This document shows positions 36,234 through 44,812 of a stretch of 64,000 bases of DNA, piece by piece. This DNA comes from HXMU1420-13 sp965249965 (GTDB lineage: Bacteria > Bacteroidota > Rhodothermia > Balneolales > Balneolaceae), in NCBI GenBank assembly GCA_965249965.1, contig OZ252262.1, positions 310,001 through 374,000 on the forward strand, given 5' to 3'. The notes beneath the pieces were generated by a model. It saw only the letters and a program-made list of their open reading frames with translations, was not told the origin of the DNA and did no database searches. Position 1 is the stretch's first letter, and every line of letters begins with the position of its first letter. The position numbers were made by a program, and so were the translations under genes.

Positions 36234-36956
36234 ATGCGAAAAACTACCATATTGTTTTTACTAGGCCTCTTTACATGGTCGTGTTCTTCGGTTTATCACT
36301 CAACAGAATCGAATAAAGAGTGCAAAGTTATGCTGGCTTCCATAGCCGAAAATTATGAAGGGTTTTGCAAAAAAGGCCTGGCTCATGGCGAAGGAGTAGC
36401 AGTTGGGTTACATACCTATGAAGGTAACTTCGTAGCCGGATATCCTGAAGGTGAAGGAGTTTACACCTGGCACGAAGATCGAGTGTATACAGGTAACTGG
36501 AGAAAAGGTCAGCAATACTCTTATGGTCAACTCGACTTCATCGAAGATGGAGCTGCTAAAACAGTAAAAGGATTTTGGTACGAAGGCGAACTTCAAGTGC
36601 TTTCTGATGATGAAAGACCATATAAAATTATTTCTGAACGAGGAGTAGTTTCTACCTCATTAAGAAGACAAGGAACTGATTATGCAGATAAAATTTTCCT
36701 GCGTTTTCGTAGAAACGGAGAGAACATGCAAAATGTGATCACACAGTTAAACGTGAGTCACTCTTCAGGAAACATGCCAAATCAACCGGGATCGAATTCT
36801 ACGCTGGAATACACAATTGAAGATGTGAACTTTCCATTGGAATTATTTGTGAGCTACAAAATCCCAAATATCATGAACACTACTTTGATTGATAACAGAG
36901 TTCAAATAATTATTTCGGAACCTGGCCAATACGTTATCGACTTCAACAATAGTTAA
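36234..36956 (+). CDS. MORN-repeat lipoprotein
   Basis: A 240-residue exported lipoprotein; lipobox TWSC places the acylated Cys at residue 17. Residues about 43-105 hold three MORN-type units (YEGFCKKGLAHGEG, YEGNFVAGYPEGEG, YTGNWRKGQQYSYG). The C-terminal half is a beta-rich domain of unknown kind (NVITQLNVSHSSGNMP). MORN repeats may bind lipids or proteins; no function can be assigned. It has its own terminator at 36981, so it is likely monocistronic. Confidence 0.75.
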   Translation: MRKTTILFLLGLFTWSCSSVYHSTESNKECKVMLASIAENYEGFCKKGLAHGEGVAVGLHTYEGNFVAGYPEGEGVYTWHEDRVYTGNWRKGQQYSYGQLDFIEDGAAKTVKGFWYEGELQVLSDDERPYKIISERGVVSTSLRRQGTDYADKIFLRFRRNGENMQNVITQLNVSHSSGNMPNQPGSNSTLEYTIEDVNFPLELFVSYKIPNIMNTTLIDNRVQIIISEPGQYVIDFNNS

Positions 36957-36980
36957 TTCATAAAGTTTTTTATTTTATCA

Positions 36981-37015
36981 AAAGCCCTGCATAATCCACA
37001 GGGCTTTATTTTTTT
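36981..37015 (+). terminator. Terminator after the MORN lipoprotein gene
   Basis: AAAGCCCTG and CAGGGCTTT form a 9-base stem with a 9-base loop, followed by A and a long T-run ending at 37015, just before the FKBP gene. Confidence 0.85.
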
Positions 37016-37029
37016 ACCTTATCAAAATC

Positions 37030-37512
37030 ATGAAAAAATTTTCCCTGCTGGTTTTTGGCCTCTTTATATTTGCATCGTGCAATAAAAACGAATGTGGCGT
37101 TGATGTAAATCTCAGTGTAGATCAGACACAACTTGCCACAGATATTGCTGCAATTGATGCCTATTTAGCTTCCGAAGGTATTCAAGCTCAAGAACATCCT
37201 TCTGGTTTGAGATACGTTATAAATGATGCCGGAGATGGAGACAAGGTTAGTTTATGCGATAATGTAGTTGTGGATTATCGTGGCACTTTACTAGATGGCT
37301 CTGATTTTCAATTTGATAAAAGCGATCGCCCAATTGGCTTAACCATGCGAAGCCTTATAGAAGGCTGGAAAATTGGAATTCCTTTGATCAAAGAGCGAGG
37401 CTCTATTCATCTCTATATCCCATCGGTATACGCATACGGAGCCTCCGGAAGAAATAATATCCCACCTAATGCGAACTTATTTTTTGATATTGATCTTTAT
37501 GTGGTTCAATAG
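37030..37512 (+). CDS. FKBP-type peptidyl-prolyl isomerase lipoprotein
   Basis: A 160-residue lipoprotein (lipobox FASC, acylated Cys at residue 17) with one C-terminal FKBP domain. VVVDYRGTLLDGSDFQFDKS and LIEGWKIGIPLIKERGSIHL are the canonical FKBP strands and AYGASGRNNIPPNANLFFDI closes the active-site pocket. It would catalyse proline isomerisation during folding of exported proteins in the periplasm. The stop lies 15 bases before nth, so the two may be co-transcribed although their functions are unrelated. Confidence 0.9.
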   Translation: MKKFSLLVFGLFIFASCNKNECGVDVNLSVDQTQLATDIAAIDAYLASEGIQAQEHPSGLRYVINDAGDGDKVSLCDNVVVDYRGTLLDGSDFQFDKSDRPIGLTMRSLIEGWKIGIPLIKERGSIHLYIPSVYAYGASGRNNIPPNANLFFDIDLYVVQ

Positions 37513-37527
37513 AATAGAATCATTACG

Positions 37528-38211
37528 ATGAAGTTACCCAGAAAGACCAAACAACAAAAAGAACGAGCGCAGCAGATTTTAAATGAGCTATATCAGCATT
37601 ATCCAAATCCGCATTGTGAATTGGACCATAGAAATGCTTTTGAACTATTGATTGCTACCATTTTATCTGCACAGTGTACCGATGTTCGGGTGAACAAAGT
37701 GACCCCTGCCCTGTTCGAAACCTACCCTTCTCCTGAGCTTATGGCAGAAGCTCCGCTTGAAGAATTAGAAGATTTAGTTCGAACGACAGGTTTCTACAAA
37801 AACAAAGCAAAATCTCTAAAAGAAACTTCGAAAAGATTAGTACAAGAGTTTGGTGGTGAAGTCCCCCAAACCATGGACGAGCTTCTAACTTTAAGAGGCG
37901 CAGCTCGGAAAACAGCAAACGTAGTACTTGGTAATGCCTTTGGATTAAATGAAGGAGTAGTTGTCGATACGCATGTTAAACGCATATCAAACCGATTTGG
38001 ATTTACCCGAGAGAAGAATAATACTGATAAAATCGAGCGGGATCTGATGGCTCTTTTCCCAAAAGAAAACTGGACCGACCTCTCCCATTTGCTAATCCAT
38101 CATGGCCGAAATGCCTGCAAAGCTCGAATTTCAAAAGCTCCCGATCATCCACTTTGCGTGAATTATGGTAAGAAATGTGAGTGTAAAAAAATGAGACAAA
38201 CCCAATCTTAA
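37528..38211 (+). CDS. nth: Endonuclease III-like DNA glycosylase with unusual Fe-S ligand spacing
   Basis: A 227-residue base-excision-repair glycosylase/AP lyase acting on oxidised pyrimidines. AARKTANVVLGNAFG holds the catalytic Lys and VVVDTHVKRISNRFGF the catalytic Asp. The helix-hairpin-helix reads LRGAA where LPGVG is usual. The four Cys for the [4Fe-4S] cluster, normally C-x6-C-x2-C-x5-C, appear as C-x12-C-x6-C-x-C in the segment CKARISKAPDHPLCVNYG...CEC. The cluster may still form, in a different geometry, or be lost; that cannot be told here. The gene is downstream of the FKBP gene. Confidence 0.9.
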   Translation: MKLPRKTKQQKERAQQILNELYQHYPNPHCELDHRNAFELLIATILSAQCTDVRVNKVTPALFETYPSPELMAEAPLEELEDLVRTTGFYKNKAKSLKETSKRLVQEFGGEVPQTMDELLTLRGAARKTANVVLGNAFGLNEGVVVDTHVKRISNRFGFTREKNNTDKIERDLMALFPKENWTDLSHLLIHHGRNACKARISKAPDHPLCVNYGKKCECKKMRQTQS

Positions 38212-38272
38212 GATTGATTTAAATTTACGATATTGAGCTACTTAGACAGAAATTTTAGGGTAAGTTAATACG

Positions 38273-39526
38273 ATGACTTTATTAGGAGGTAAGCAAGAGA
38301 GCTTATTTAATTCTTTTAGCGAACCGATTCCTCCGGTTCGATATGACCTTCAGCAATTTCCTGTAGAACAGGAAGGCGAACAATACCTCTATTTCTATGA
38401 TGCCCTCAATTATGCAACTAAAAATTTCACTCTCCCTTCCGATTCTGAAAGTGTACTTCGGTTTATTGATGGCCAACGAAGCATCGACAATCTTATCAAA
38501 TTAAGTTCCGGCGAGGTCTCTAAAAATGACTTACTAAATTACGTTAGATATTTAGATGAAAATGGGATTTTGCATTCTTCGTATTTCAAGCAACTTGCCG
38601 AACAGATTGAGATTGATTACGAACAATCACGATATCATCTATCTAATACTGCCGGACTTTCGTACCCGAATAATCCAAACGATCTGATTGAATACTTAAT
38701 CACAGCTTTTAAGAGTAATGGTAATGCAAGTCCCCGAGATGCCCGGGCATTATTTGCTCCGCATATTGATCCAAGAGTTGGATTATCAAGTTACGTAAAA
38801 GCTTTTTCGGCAATAAAAGATATAAAACCTAAAACGGTTTTTATTCTTGCTACATCTCACTATTCCGGCATGTATGGCGAGTTGTATAACGAATTTCCTT
38901 TCATTGTTTCTGAGAAAACCTTTCAATTGCCCAACGGTAGTTTAAACGCTAACCAGAACTTTAGGCGGTCCATGTCTCCAAAGAAGTGGAATAAAATTGG
39001 AGTGAGTTTTCAAGATCGGGCACATCGTGTAGAGCACAGTATTGAACTTCATTTATTGTTTCTAAACCATATTTGGAAACACGATTTTGAAATTATTCCA
39101 ATTTTGATTGGTGGCATGGATGAGCTCCTTTATTCAGAAAGCTCACACAAACAGGCTCAAATGGAAACATTTGCTGCTTTTCTAAATGAGAATTATGCTG
39201 ATGATCCGGAAGCTTTTTTTCTAATTAGTGGCGATTTATCTCATTTCGGGAAAAAATTTGGCGATAATGAAGCTGCGAAAACTATGTTTGACACTGTTGA
39301 AGATAACGATCGCCTTTTTATGCAAGCAGGTGCATCCGGGAATCCCAAACACTTGATTTACATGATGAGAGAGAACTTCGACAAATTCCGGATTTGTGGA
39401 TTTTCTCCTCTTGTTACCTTTTTAACCGCCTTTAATGGAATTGAAGGTAGTATCATTAGTTATGATTTGTGGGACGAAAGCGATAGTGAAAGCGCTGTAT
39501 CGTACGGAAGCATTTTATTCGAATAA
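38273..39526 (+). CDS. MEMO-like protein (AmmeMemoRadiSam system protein B family)
   Basis: A 417-residue protein. The C-terminal ~270 residues match the MEMO1/AmmeMemoRadiSam B fold: FAPHIDPRVGLSSYVKAFSA, LATSHYSGMYG, RVEHSIELHLLFLNH and ISGDLSHFGKKFGD carry the conserved histidines and acids of the metal-binding pocket. The N-terminal ~120 residues form an extra winged-helix/PqqD-like segment (RFIDGQRSIDNLIKLSSGEV). The other usual members of the set, an AMMECR1 protein and a radical SAM enzyme, are not in the window. The family's reaction is still unclear; human MEMO1 has been proposed as a copper-dependent redox protein. It converges with gldC, with stops abutting. Confidence 0.8.
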   Translation: MTLLGGKQESLFNSFSEPIPPVRYDLQQFPVEQEGEQYLYFYDALNYATKNFTLPSDSESVLRFIDGQRSIDNLIKLSSGEVSKNDLLNYVRYLDENGILHSSYFKQLAEQIEIDYEQSRYHLSNTAGLSYPNNPNDLIEYLITAFKSNGNASPRDARALFAPHIDPRVGLSSYVKAFSAIKDIKPKTVFILATSHYSGMYGELYNEFPFIVSEKTFQLPNGSLNANQNFRRSMSPKKWNKIGVSFQDRAHRVEHSIELHLLFLNHIWKHDFEIIPILIGGMDELLYSESSHKQAQMETFAAFLNENYADDPEAFFLISGDLSHFGKKFGDNEAAKTMFDTVEDNDRLFMQAGASGNPKHLIYMMRENFDKFRICGFSPLVTFLTAFNGIEGSIISYDLWDESDSESAVSYGSILFE

Positions 39527-39856
39527 TTAAGCTTTGATCTCCATCTTTTCTGCGAAATAATCGCAAAAATCGCGCATATCTCCAGATATTCGCGGATCGT
39601 TAATTGAACTTTCCAGTGTATCTGCCATGGTTATCAATGTTTGATGAAAGAAAATTTTCATTTCATCCACGGTCATATCTTTGGTCCACAAGTCGAGCTT
39701 AAGGGTATCTTTATTGCGGGCATCCCACAAAGAAAGTAGCATAGCTCTGCAATCAGCAACATGCTTTTGAGTCATATCATCCGCTTGCCAGCGTATATTT
39801 GCAGGTATATGATCGTTATCTAATTCTACTGTAATCTTAATATCTTTCTGATGCAT
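39527..39856 (-). CDS. gldC: Gliding-motility-associated protein GldC
   Basis: A 109-residue cytoplasmic protein. Start set at ATG 39856 (MHQKDIKITVELD); the frame extends to 39898 but those residues are not family-like. The sequence has the GldC hallmark block: VELDNDHIPANIRWQADDM, AMLLSLWDARNKDTLKLDLW and MTVDEMKIFFHQTL. GldC is linked to gliding in Flavobacterium but occurs widely in non-gliding Bacteroidota-like species; its exact role is unknown. Its stop abuts that of the MEMO-like gene with no bases between. Confidence 0.85.
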   Translation of the reverse strand: MHQKDIKITVELDNDHIPANIRWQADDMTQKHVADCRAMLLSLWDARNKDTLKLDLWTKDMTVDEMKIFFHQTLITMADTLESSINDPRISGDMRDFCDYFAEKMEIKA

Positions 39857-39940
39857 CGTCTCTTTTTTTGATTTGACCAAAGATACGGCGAAACTCACAT
39901 TTCATCGCGATAGAATCGCTAAAGATTGTTATCAAAATAT

Positions 39941-40975
39941 ATGAATTATCTCATCCTTCAATATCCCGGCCATAACTGGGTGTACTATCAATCGGCTGAT
40001 AAACTTGCATTGGCTGAATTAGAAATTGCCGGTATTTCAATGGAGGCAAAACTTTCAAAGATTGAGATACTCACTCTTGCGAACATTCGATATATCTCAT
40101 TTTCAACGGAAACTCAGCTTTCCTTTCGAGACCTGGCCATATTATCCCGGCTCTCTTTTGTATTTGCACTTTTTTCGTACGATGATCAACCTCTGATGCC
40201 CATTGAGCTTCCAATCACCTATTACCTCGACCCAAAAATCAGCACGCTGCTGAAATACAAAGGGAAAACTAATGAACTATTTACGCGCATGATGCTCAAC
40301 ATTGCAGTGCACACTTCCGCATTTAATTTTGATGAACACCTAGAACTCCTTGATCCGGTTGCAGGAAAAGGCACCACCTTGTTTGAAGCCACTACTTTTG
40401 GCTTTGATGCTTATGGAATTGAAGTAGAAGGAATGGCTTTACAAGAAGGCCAAACATTCTTTAAAAAATTTATGGAGCAAGAACGGTTTAAACATGCCCG
40501 GACTTCTCGCGTGATCTATAAAAACGAAGATAACCGACCGGCGAATATCACTGAATTTGTGTACGCGCGAACTAAAGAAGAATTCAAAAATGAAGGCACT
40601 CAAAAAAAATTAGCCATGGTGCATGGTGCTTCAAAAGAAGCTCATAAATATTTCAAGAAAGAACGTTTTCATATAATTGTGGGTGATTTACCTTATGGCA
40701 TCAAGCATGGTAATAAAGGCGGAAAAGTGTATGGAAGCGCCACACGAAACCCCGAAGAATTGATAACGGAAAGTGTCCCCGAATGGAAAAAAGTATTACG
40801 GAAAGGTGGCTCTATGGTATTGGCGTGGAATTCATTTTTAATCTCGCGGGAAAAGTTAGGTGAAATTTTCGAACGCTCAGGGTTACAAGTTCAAAACGAA
40901 ACACCCTTCGATCAATTTGAACACCGCGTGGATAATGCCATAAAGCGAGATGTTATTGTTGCAAAAAAAATCTAG
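39941..40975 (+). CDS. Trm11/TrmG10-like SAM-dependent RNA methyltransferase
   Basis: A 344-residue methyltransferase. ATG at 39941 is used (MNYLILQYPGHNWVYYQSAD) instead of TTG at 39926. The N-terminal third looks THUMP-like or substrate-binding; the catalytic part has the SAM loop LLDPVAGKGTTLFEATTFGF and the acidic-Pro motif VGDLPYGIKHG, which is the N-methyltransferase D-L-P-Y variant. Archaeal and eukaryotic Trm11/TrmG10 methylate guanosine-10 of tRNA; a tRNA or rRNA N2-guanosine role is plausible. The gene runs divergently from gldC. Confidence 0.8.
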   Translation: MNYLILQYPGHNWVYYQSADKLALAELEIAGISMEAKLSKIEILTLANIRYISFSTETQLSFRDLAILSRLSFVFALFSYDDQPLMPIELPITYYLDPKISTLLKYKGKTNELFTRMMLNIAVHTSAFNFDEHLELLDPVAGKGTTLFEATTFGFDAYGIEVEGMALQEGQTFFKKFMEQERFKHARTSRVIYKNEDNRPANITEFVYARTKEEFKNEGTQKKLAMVHGASKEAHKYFKKERFHIIVGDLPYGIKHGNKGGKVYGSATRNPEELITESVPEWKKVLRKGGSMVLAWNSFLISREKLGEIFERSGLQVQNETPFDQFEHRVDNAIKRDVIVAKKI

Positions 40976-41115
40976 AAAACAAGTGTTATAGTTATTTGAA
41001 ATCTGCTTGATTATTCGACTTATAATTGACTACAATAAGAGCAAGAATTGCACTATTAATACAGGCTTTTACTTTGATTTAATTGCGTTGTATTTCACAC
41101 AAATAACTTATTGAT

Positions 41116-42270
41116 ATGAAGATTGCGATATTATTACTGAATCGTGGAAGGGGAAGCGGTGTTGTTGCCAAAGAACATGCAGAGTTTTTATTGGGTCAAG
41201 GGCATGATGTTTATTTCATGCACCCACTTAATGAGAAAGGCGTAGAAGGTGCAATAAATATTGACATACAATTAAGTAAGGATATTATTCCTGTACATGA
41301 ATATTTACCGTCAGCGGCGTCAAATCAAAAGGCGGTTTCCACGATGAGTTTTGAGGAAGCCATGGAATACGTTCCTGATTATGAAAAGGCTTTAGAAGAG
41401 ATTATTGAAGATATTGATATCGTAATTGGACATCATGCAAATCTAACAGCCATTGCTACTTCAAATGTTTGCCAGAATAATGAAACTCCCTATGTGCTGT
41501 TTTTACATGGTACCGGGATTGAGCCTCGACATCATGGTAATTACGATGACAATGTATGGCAGCTTATTGAAAATGCGATAGTTCATGCCAATGGGTTGAT
41601 TGTTACAACTAAATATGTAAGAGAAGAATTAATTAGAAATCTCATTGATTTGCCAAAAGAAAACTTCCTTATACAACCTTGCGGTGTCGATTTAGAAGAA
41701 TTCAATCCCAACAATACAGAAAACATTTTCGATGAATATAATCTACCTGAGAGATATGTTATTTGTCCCGGTGCCTTAACCGAATCTAAAGGGCCTCAAA
41801 ATGTTGTGGAAGCTTCGAAGGAATATGCTGATTTAGCGGAAACTATATTTATTGGTGATGGTGAATTGAGAGAGCCTCTTGAAGAGCAATTAGGCGAAAG
41901 AGGTAGATTTTTAGGTTTTGTGTCGAATGAACACAAAGCTAACTTAATTAACGCTTCTACCCTACTTGTTGCCGCACCAGAAAAGAAAGAACACTTCGGT
42001 ATTATTTATACAGAAGCTATGGGTGCTGGTGTTCCAACAATTGCTTATGAGGGTGGCGGGGTAAATTCGATTGTTGTTGATGGTACCGGAATATTAACCA
42101 AGAGAAATCCGAAAGAGCTTGGAAAAGCCATTCGCTCATTGTTATTGGATGAAAAAAAGCGTTCTGAGATGAGCACCAATAGTTTGAAAAGAGCAAAAAC
42201 CCTTTACTCTACTAAGGTTGTAGGACCCAAGCTGAATGATTGGCTAAATGCGGTTCACACCTCATTTTAG
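41116..42270 (+). CDS. Group 4 (GT4-like) glycosyltransferase
   Basis: A 384-residue GT-B-fold enzyme without signal peptide. The N-terminal Rossmann lobe starts MKIAILLLNRGRGSGVVAKE; the C-terminal donor-binding lobe has GALTESKGPQNVVEAS, FLGFVSNEHKANLINASTLL and EHFGIIYTEAMGAGVPTIAYEGGG, the last being the E-x7-E nucleotide-sugar signature of GT4. It would transfer a sugar from a nucleotide donor, possibly in surface glycan or glycolipid synthesis; the sugar is unknown. No other glycan genes are adjacent. Confidence 0.85.
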   Translation: MKIAILLLNRGRGSGVVAKEHAEFLLGQGHDVYFMHPLNEKGVEGAINIDIQLSKDIIPVHEYLPSAASNQKAVSTMSFEEAMEYVPDYEKALEEIIEDIDIVIGHHANLTAIATSNVCQNNETPYVLFLHGTGIEPRHHGNYDDNVWQLIENAIVHANGLIVTTKYVREELIRNLIDLPKENFLIQPCGVDLEEFNPNNTENIFDEYNLPERYVICPGALTESKGPQNVVEASKEYADLAETIFIGDGELREPLEEQLGERGRFLGFVSNEHKANLINASTLLVAAPEKKEHFGIIYTEAMGAGVPTIAYEGGGVNSIVVDGTGILTKRNPKELGKAIRSLLLDEKKRSEMSTNSLKRAKTLYSTKVVGPKLNDWLNAVHTSF

Positions 42271-42314
42271 TTTTTTTCAATACACTTTATCGTAGAACAA
42301 AACCTTGTAGAAGA

Positions 42315-42695
42315 ATGAAATTCGAAATCAAAACTATCATTAATGCACCACTTGAAATTATTTTTTCAGCATTTCTGGATAGTGAAGGTCATACCCACAT
42401 GACCGGTGGCGAAGCTACTGTTTCAGATAAGGTTGGAGAGGCCTTCAATGTTTGGGATGGCTACATTTGGGGCAAGAATTTAGAGATCGAACCAAATAAA
42501 AGAATTTTGCAAACCTGGCGAACTACTGAGTTCTTGGATGATGAAGAAGATTCCATACTTGAGCTGCAATTTTCTGATGTAGATGGCGAGACTGAAATCA
42601 CCCTAATTCATTCTAACCTTCCAGCCCACGGCGAGAAATATAAGCACGGTTGGGAGGATCATTATTTCACCCCTATGAGAGACTACTTTTTATGA
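42315..42695 (+). CDS. SRPBCC (AHSA1-like) ligand-binding protein
   Basis: A 126-residue START/AHSA1-fold protein. ATG at 42315 (MKFEIKTIINAPLEIIFSAF) is preferred over the earlier in-frame start at 42240, which lies inside the glycosyltransferase gene. The pattern INAPLEIIFSAFLDSEGH, then GYIWGKNLEIEPNKRILQTW and ETEITLIHSNLPAHGEKYKH, is characteristic. It ends in ATGA overlap with the methyltransferase gene, so coupling is likely. Family members bind small hydrophobic molecules or assist Hsp90; the role here is unknown. Confidence 0.82.
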   Translation: MKFEIKTIINAPLEIIFSAFLDSEGHTHMTGGEATVSDKVGEAFNVWDGYIWGKNLEIEPNKRILQTWRTTEFLDDEEDSILELQFSDVDGETEITLIHSNLPAHGEKYKHGWEDHYFTPMRDYFL

Positions 42696-43453
42696 AACAA
42701 TGGTACGAAACTCTTTTTGAGAATTATGGAAAAACCTACGACAAAGAGATTTTCACACAAGGTACAATGGGCGAATGCGATTTTCTGGAAAAGGAATTCA
42801 ACACAGATAAAACACTCAAGATTTTAGATGTCGGATGTGGAACTGGTCGCCATGCCATTGAATTGACCAAGCGCGGATATAATGTACTAGGAATTGATCT
42901 TTCTGAATCACAAATCCGGTTTGCGAAGAAAAGAGCAACCGCCGAAAATCTTGAGATCGATTTTCAAGTAGCTGATGCTCGAAATCTGCCTTTTAATAAT
43001 GACTTTGATGTAGCCATCATGCTTTGTGAAGGCGGTTTCCCTTTGATGGAAACGGATGAAATGAATTTTCAGATTTTAGAATCTGTAACAAAGGCATTGA
43101 AAGAATCCGGCAAACTGATCTTCACTACGTTGAATGGTTTGTTCCCAATTCACAACTCAACGGAAGAATTCACCAAAGGTAATGACGGCGCTCAATACGA
43201 AGAGAATACCTTCGATTGGATGACTTTTCGTGATACAATGAATATTGTAATCGAAGATGATGATGGAAATAAACGCTCCATCGAAGCGAACGAACGATAT
43301 TACGTCCCACCAGAAATTACCTGGTTGCTTAAAACACTTGGGTACAAGACCATCGATATTTTTGGCGCCCACCTTGGTGATTTCTCCAGAGAGCACACTC
43401 TTACCAAACAGGATTTTGAAATGCTTGTGATTGCGGAAAAATTAGAAAAATAA
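42692..43453 (+). CDS. Class I SAM-dependent methyltransferase
   Basis: A 253-residue methyltransferase. Start is ATG 42692, overlapping the stop of the SRPBCC gene as ATGA. LKILDVGCGTGRHAIELTKR is the SAM-binding motif I, followed by VLGIDLSESQIRFAK (motif II) and FQVADARNLPFNNDFDVAIM (motif III/IV). It is in the Methyltransf_25-like group with an extra C-terminal cap. Substrate unknown. Translational coupling to a small ligand-binding protein suggests that both deal with one small molecule, but this is not proven. Confidence 0.87.
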   Translation: MKQWYETLFENYGKTYDKEIFTQGTMGECDFLEKEFNTDKTLKILDVGCGTGRHAIELTKRGYNVLGIDLSESQIRFAKKRATAENLEIDFQVADARNLPFNNDFDVAIMLCEGGFPLMETDEMNFQILESVTKALKESGKLIFTTLNGLFPIHNSTEEFTKGNDGAQYEENTFDWMTFRDTMNIVIEDDDGNKRSIEANERYYVPPEITWLLKTLGYKTIDIFGAHLGDFSREHTLTKQDFEMLVIAEKLEK

Positions 43454-43461
43454 ACTAGAAT

Positions 43462-44451
43462 ATGAAGAAAAGACTATTAGGTAAAACCGGATTTGAAGTA
43501 TCGGAAATTGGATTAGGAACCTGGCAAGTAGGCGGAAAATGGGGTAGTGCTTTCGATCACACAAATGCTGATTCCATTTTGAAAGCTGCATTTGATCAGG
43601 GTATTAATTTTATTGATACTGCTGATGTATACGGTGATAGAGAAAGTGAAAAAGCAGTCGGTAAAGCAATTAAAACTTCTCGAGAAAAAATCTATGTAGC
43701 TACAAAATGTGGTCGGCGACTTAGTCTACATACTAATGAAACCTATCAACCAAAAGTTTTAAGAAAATTTGTTGAAGATAGTCTTCAAAATATGGGGTTG
43801 GAAACCATCGATCTAATTCAATTGCATTGCCCTCCTCCTGCGAGTTATCATCGCCCTGAAATATTCGGGCTTTTTGATGATCTAAAAACCGAAGGAAAAA
43901 TTCTGAATATGGGAGTTAGTGTTGAAACCATTGAAGAAGCGCTATGGGCAATTGAATATGATAATGTAACTACCATACAGATTATTTTTAATATGTTCCG
44001 TCAACGCCCGGCAGAACATTTCTTTACTGAAGCTTCAAAAAAAAATGTGGGAATATTAGCTCGCGTTCCTTTAGCCAGTGGTCTATTAACTGGTAAGTAC
44101 TCGCTCAATACGAAGTTTGATCCTGATGATCACCGAGCATTTAATCGTAACGGTGATGCATTCGACAAGGGTGAGACATTTTCAGGTGTAGATTATGTCA
44201 CCGGACTTGAAGCTGTAGATAAAATTAAATCACATTTTCCTAAGTACGAAAACCTAGCTGCAATTGCCTTAAAATGGATTCTGATGTTTGAAGAAGTCAG
44301 TTGCGTAATACCCGGAGCCTCAAGACCTGATCAGATAACTTCAAATATCACAGCTACTGAATTAGCACCTTTCAGTGCCGAACAAATGAACAATGTCAAA
44401 AGAATATATGATCAAGATATCTGGCCATTAATTGCTGACGAAAAATGGTGA
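43462..44451 (+). CDS. Aldo/keto reductase
   Basis: A 329-residue NADPH-dependent oxidoreductase with a TIM-barrel fold. LGKTGFEVSEIGLGTWQVGG opens the family sequence; FIDTADVYGDRESEKAVG contains the catalytic Asp and Tyr, VATKCGRR the Lys, and LIQLHCPPP the His of the tetrad. CVIPGASRPDQITSNI near the end is the NADP-binding motif. It resembles the group of general carbonyl or sugar aldehyde reductases. It starts 8 bases after the methyltransferase gene and probably shares its transcript. Confidence 0.92.
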   Translation: MKKRLLGKTGFEVSEIGLGTWQVGGKWGSAFDHTNADSILKAAFDQGINFIDTADVYGDRESEKAVGKAIKTSREKIYVATKCGRRLSLHTNETYQPKVLRKFVEDSLQNMGLETIDLIQLHCPPPASYHRPEIFGLFDDLKTEGKILNMGVSVETIEEALWAIEYDNVTTIQIIFNMFRQRPAEHFFTEASKKNVGILARVPLASGLLTGKYSLNTKFDPDDHRAFNRNGDAFDKGETFSGVDYVTGLEAVDKIKSHFPKYENLAAIALKWILMFEEVSCVIPGASRPDQITSNITATELAPFSAEQMNNVKRIYDQDIWPLIADEKW

Positions 44452-44457
44452 TCAATA

Positions 44458-44787
44458 ATGGAATTTTGGAATGAACGACTTAAAAATTATGATGATCTCG
44501 TGGCTAAATGTCCAAGGTTTGAACGGAAAGGAAAATCGGTTCCTTGCACAACGGCAAATGGTCATATGTTTTCAACGCTCAATAAAGCCGGAGAAATTGG
44601 TATCCGATTTTCAAAAGAAAGGCAGGAGAAATATATCAAAGAATGGGATACCACACTATTCAAATCATACAATTCAGTGATGCGTGGTTATGTTTTGATT
44701 CCTGACCAAATGCTCGAAGATCTTGATACACTAGCTCATTATTTGGATGAAAGTTACGACTATGTGATGAGCCTCGAACCAAAATAA
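44458..44787 (+). CDS. TfoX N-terminal-domain-like small protein
   Basis: A 109-residue protein whose core (GHMFSTLNKAGEIGIRFSKE, then FKSYNSVMRGYVLIPDQMLE and LAHYLDESYDYVMSLEPK) resembles the TfoX/Sxy N-terminal domain family. TfoX proteins in gamma-proteobacteria regulate competence, but the single-domain relatives in other phyla have no proven role. It starts 6 bases after the aldo/keto reductase gene and is followed 25 bases later by another small conserved gene. Confidence 0.7.
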   Translation: MEFWNERLKNYDDLVAKCPRFERKGKSVPCTTANGHMFSTLNKAGEIGIRFSKERQEKYIKEWDTTLFKSYNSVMRGYVLIPDQMLEDLDTLAHYLDESYDYVMSLEPK

Positions 44788-44812
44788 ACAACAGTAAATA
44801 ACACCTACTCTG

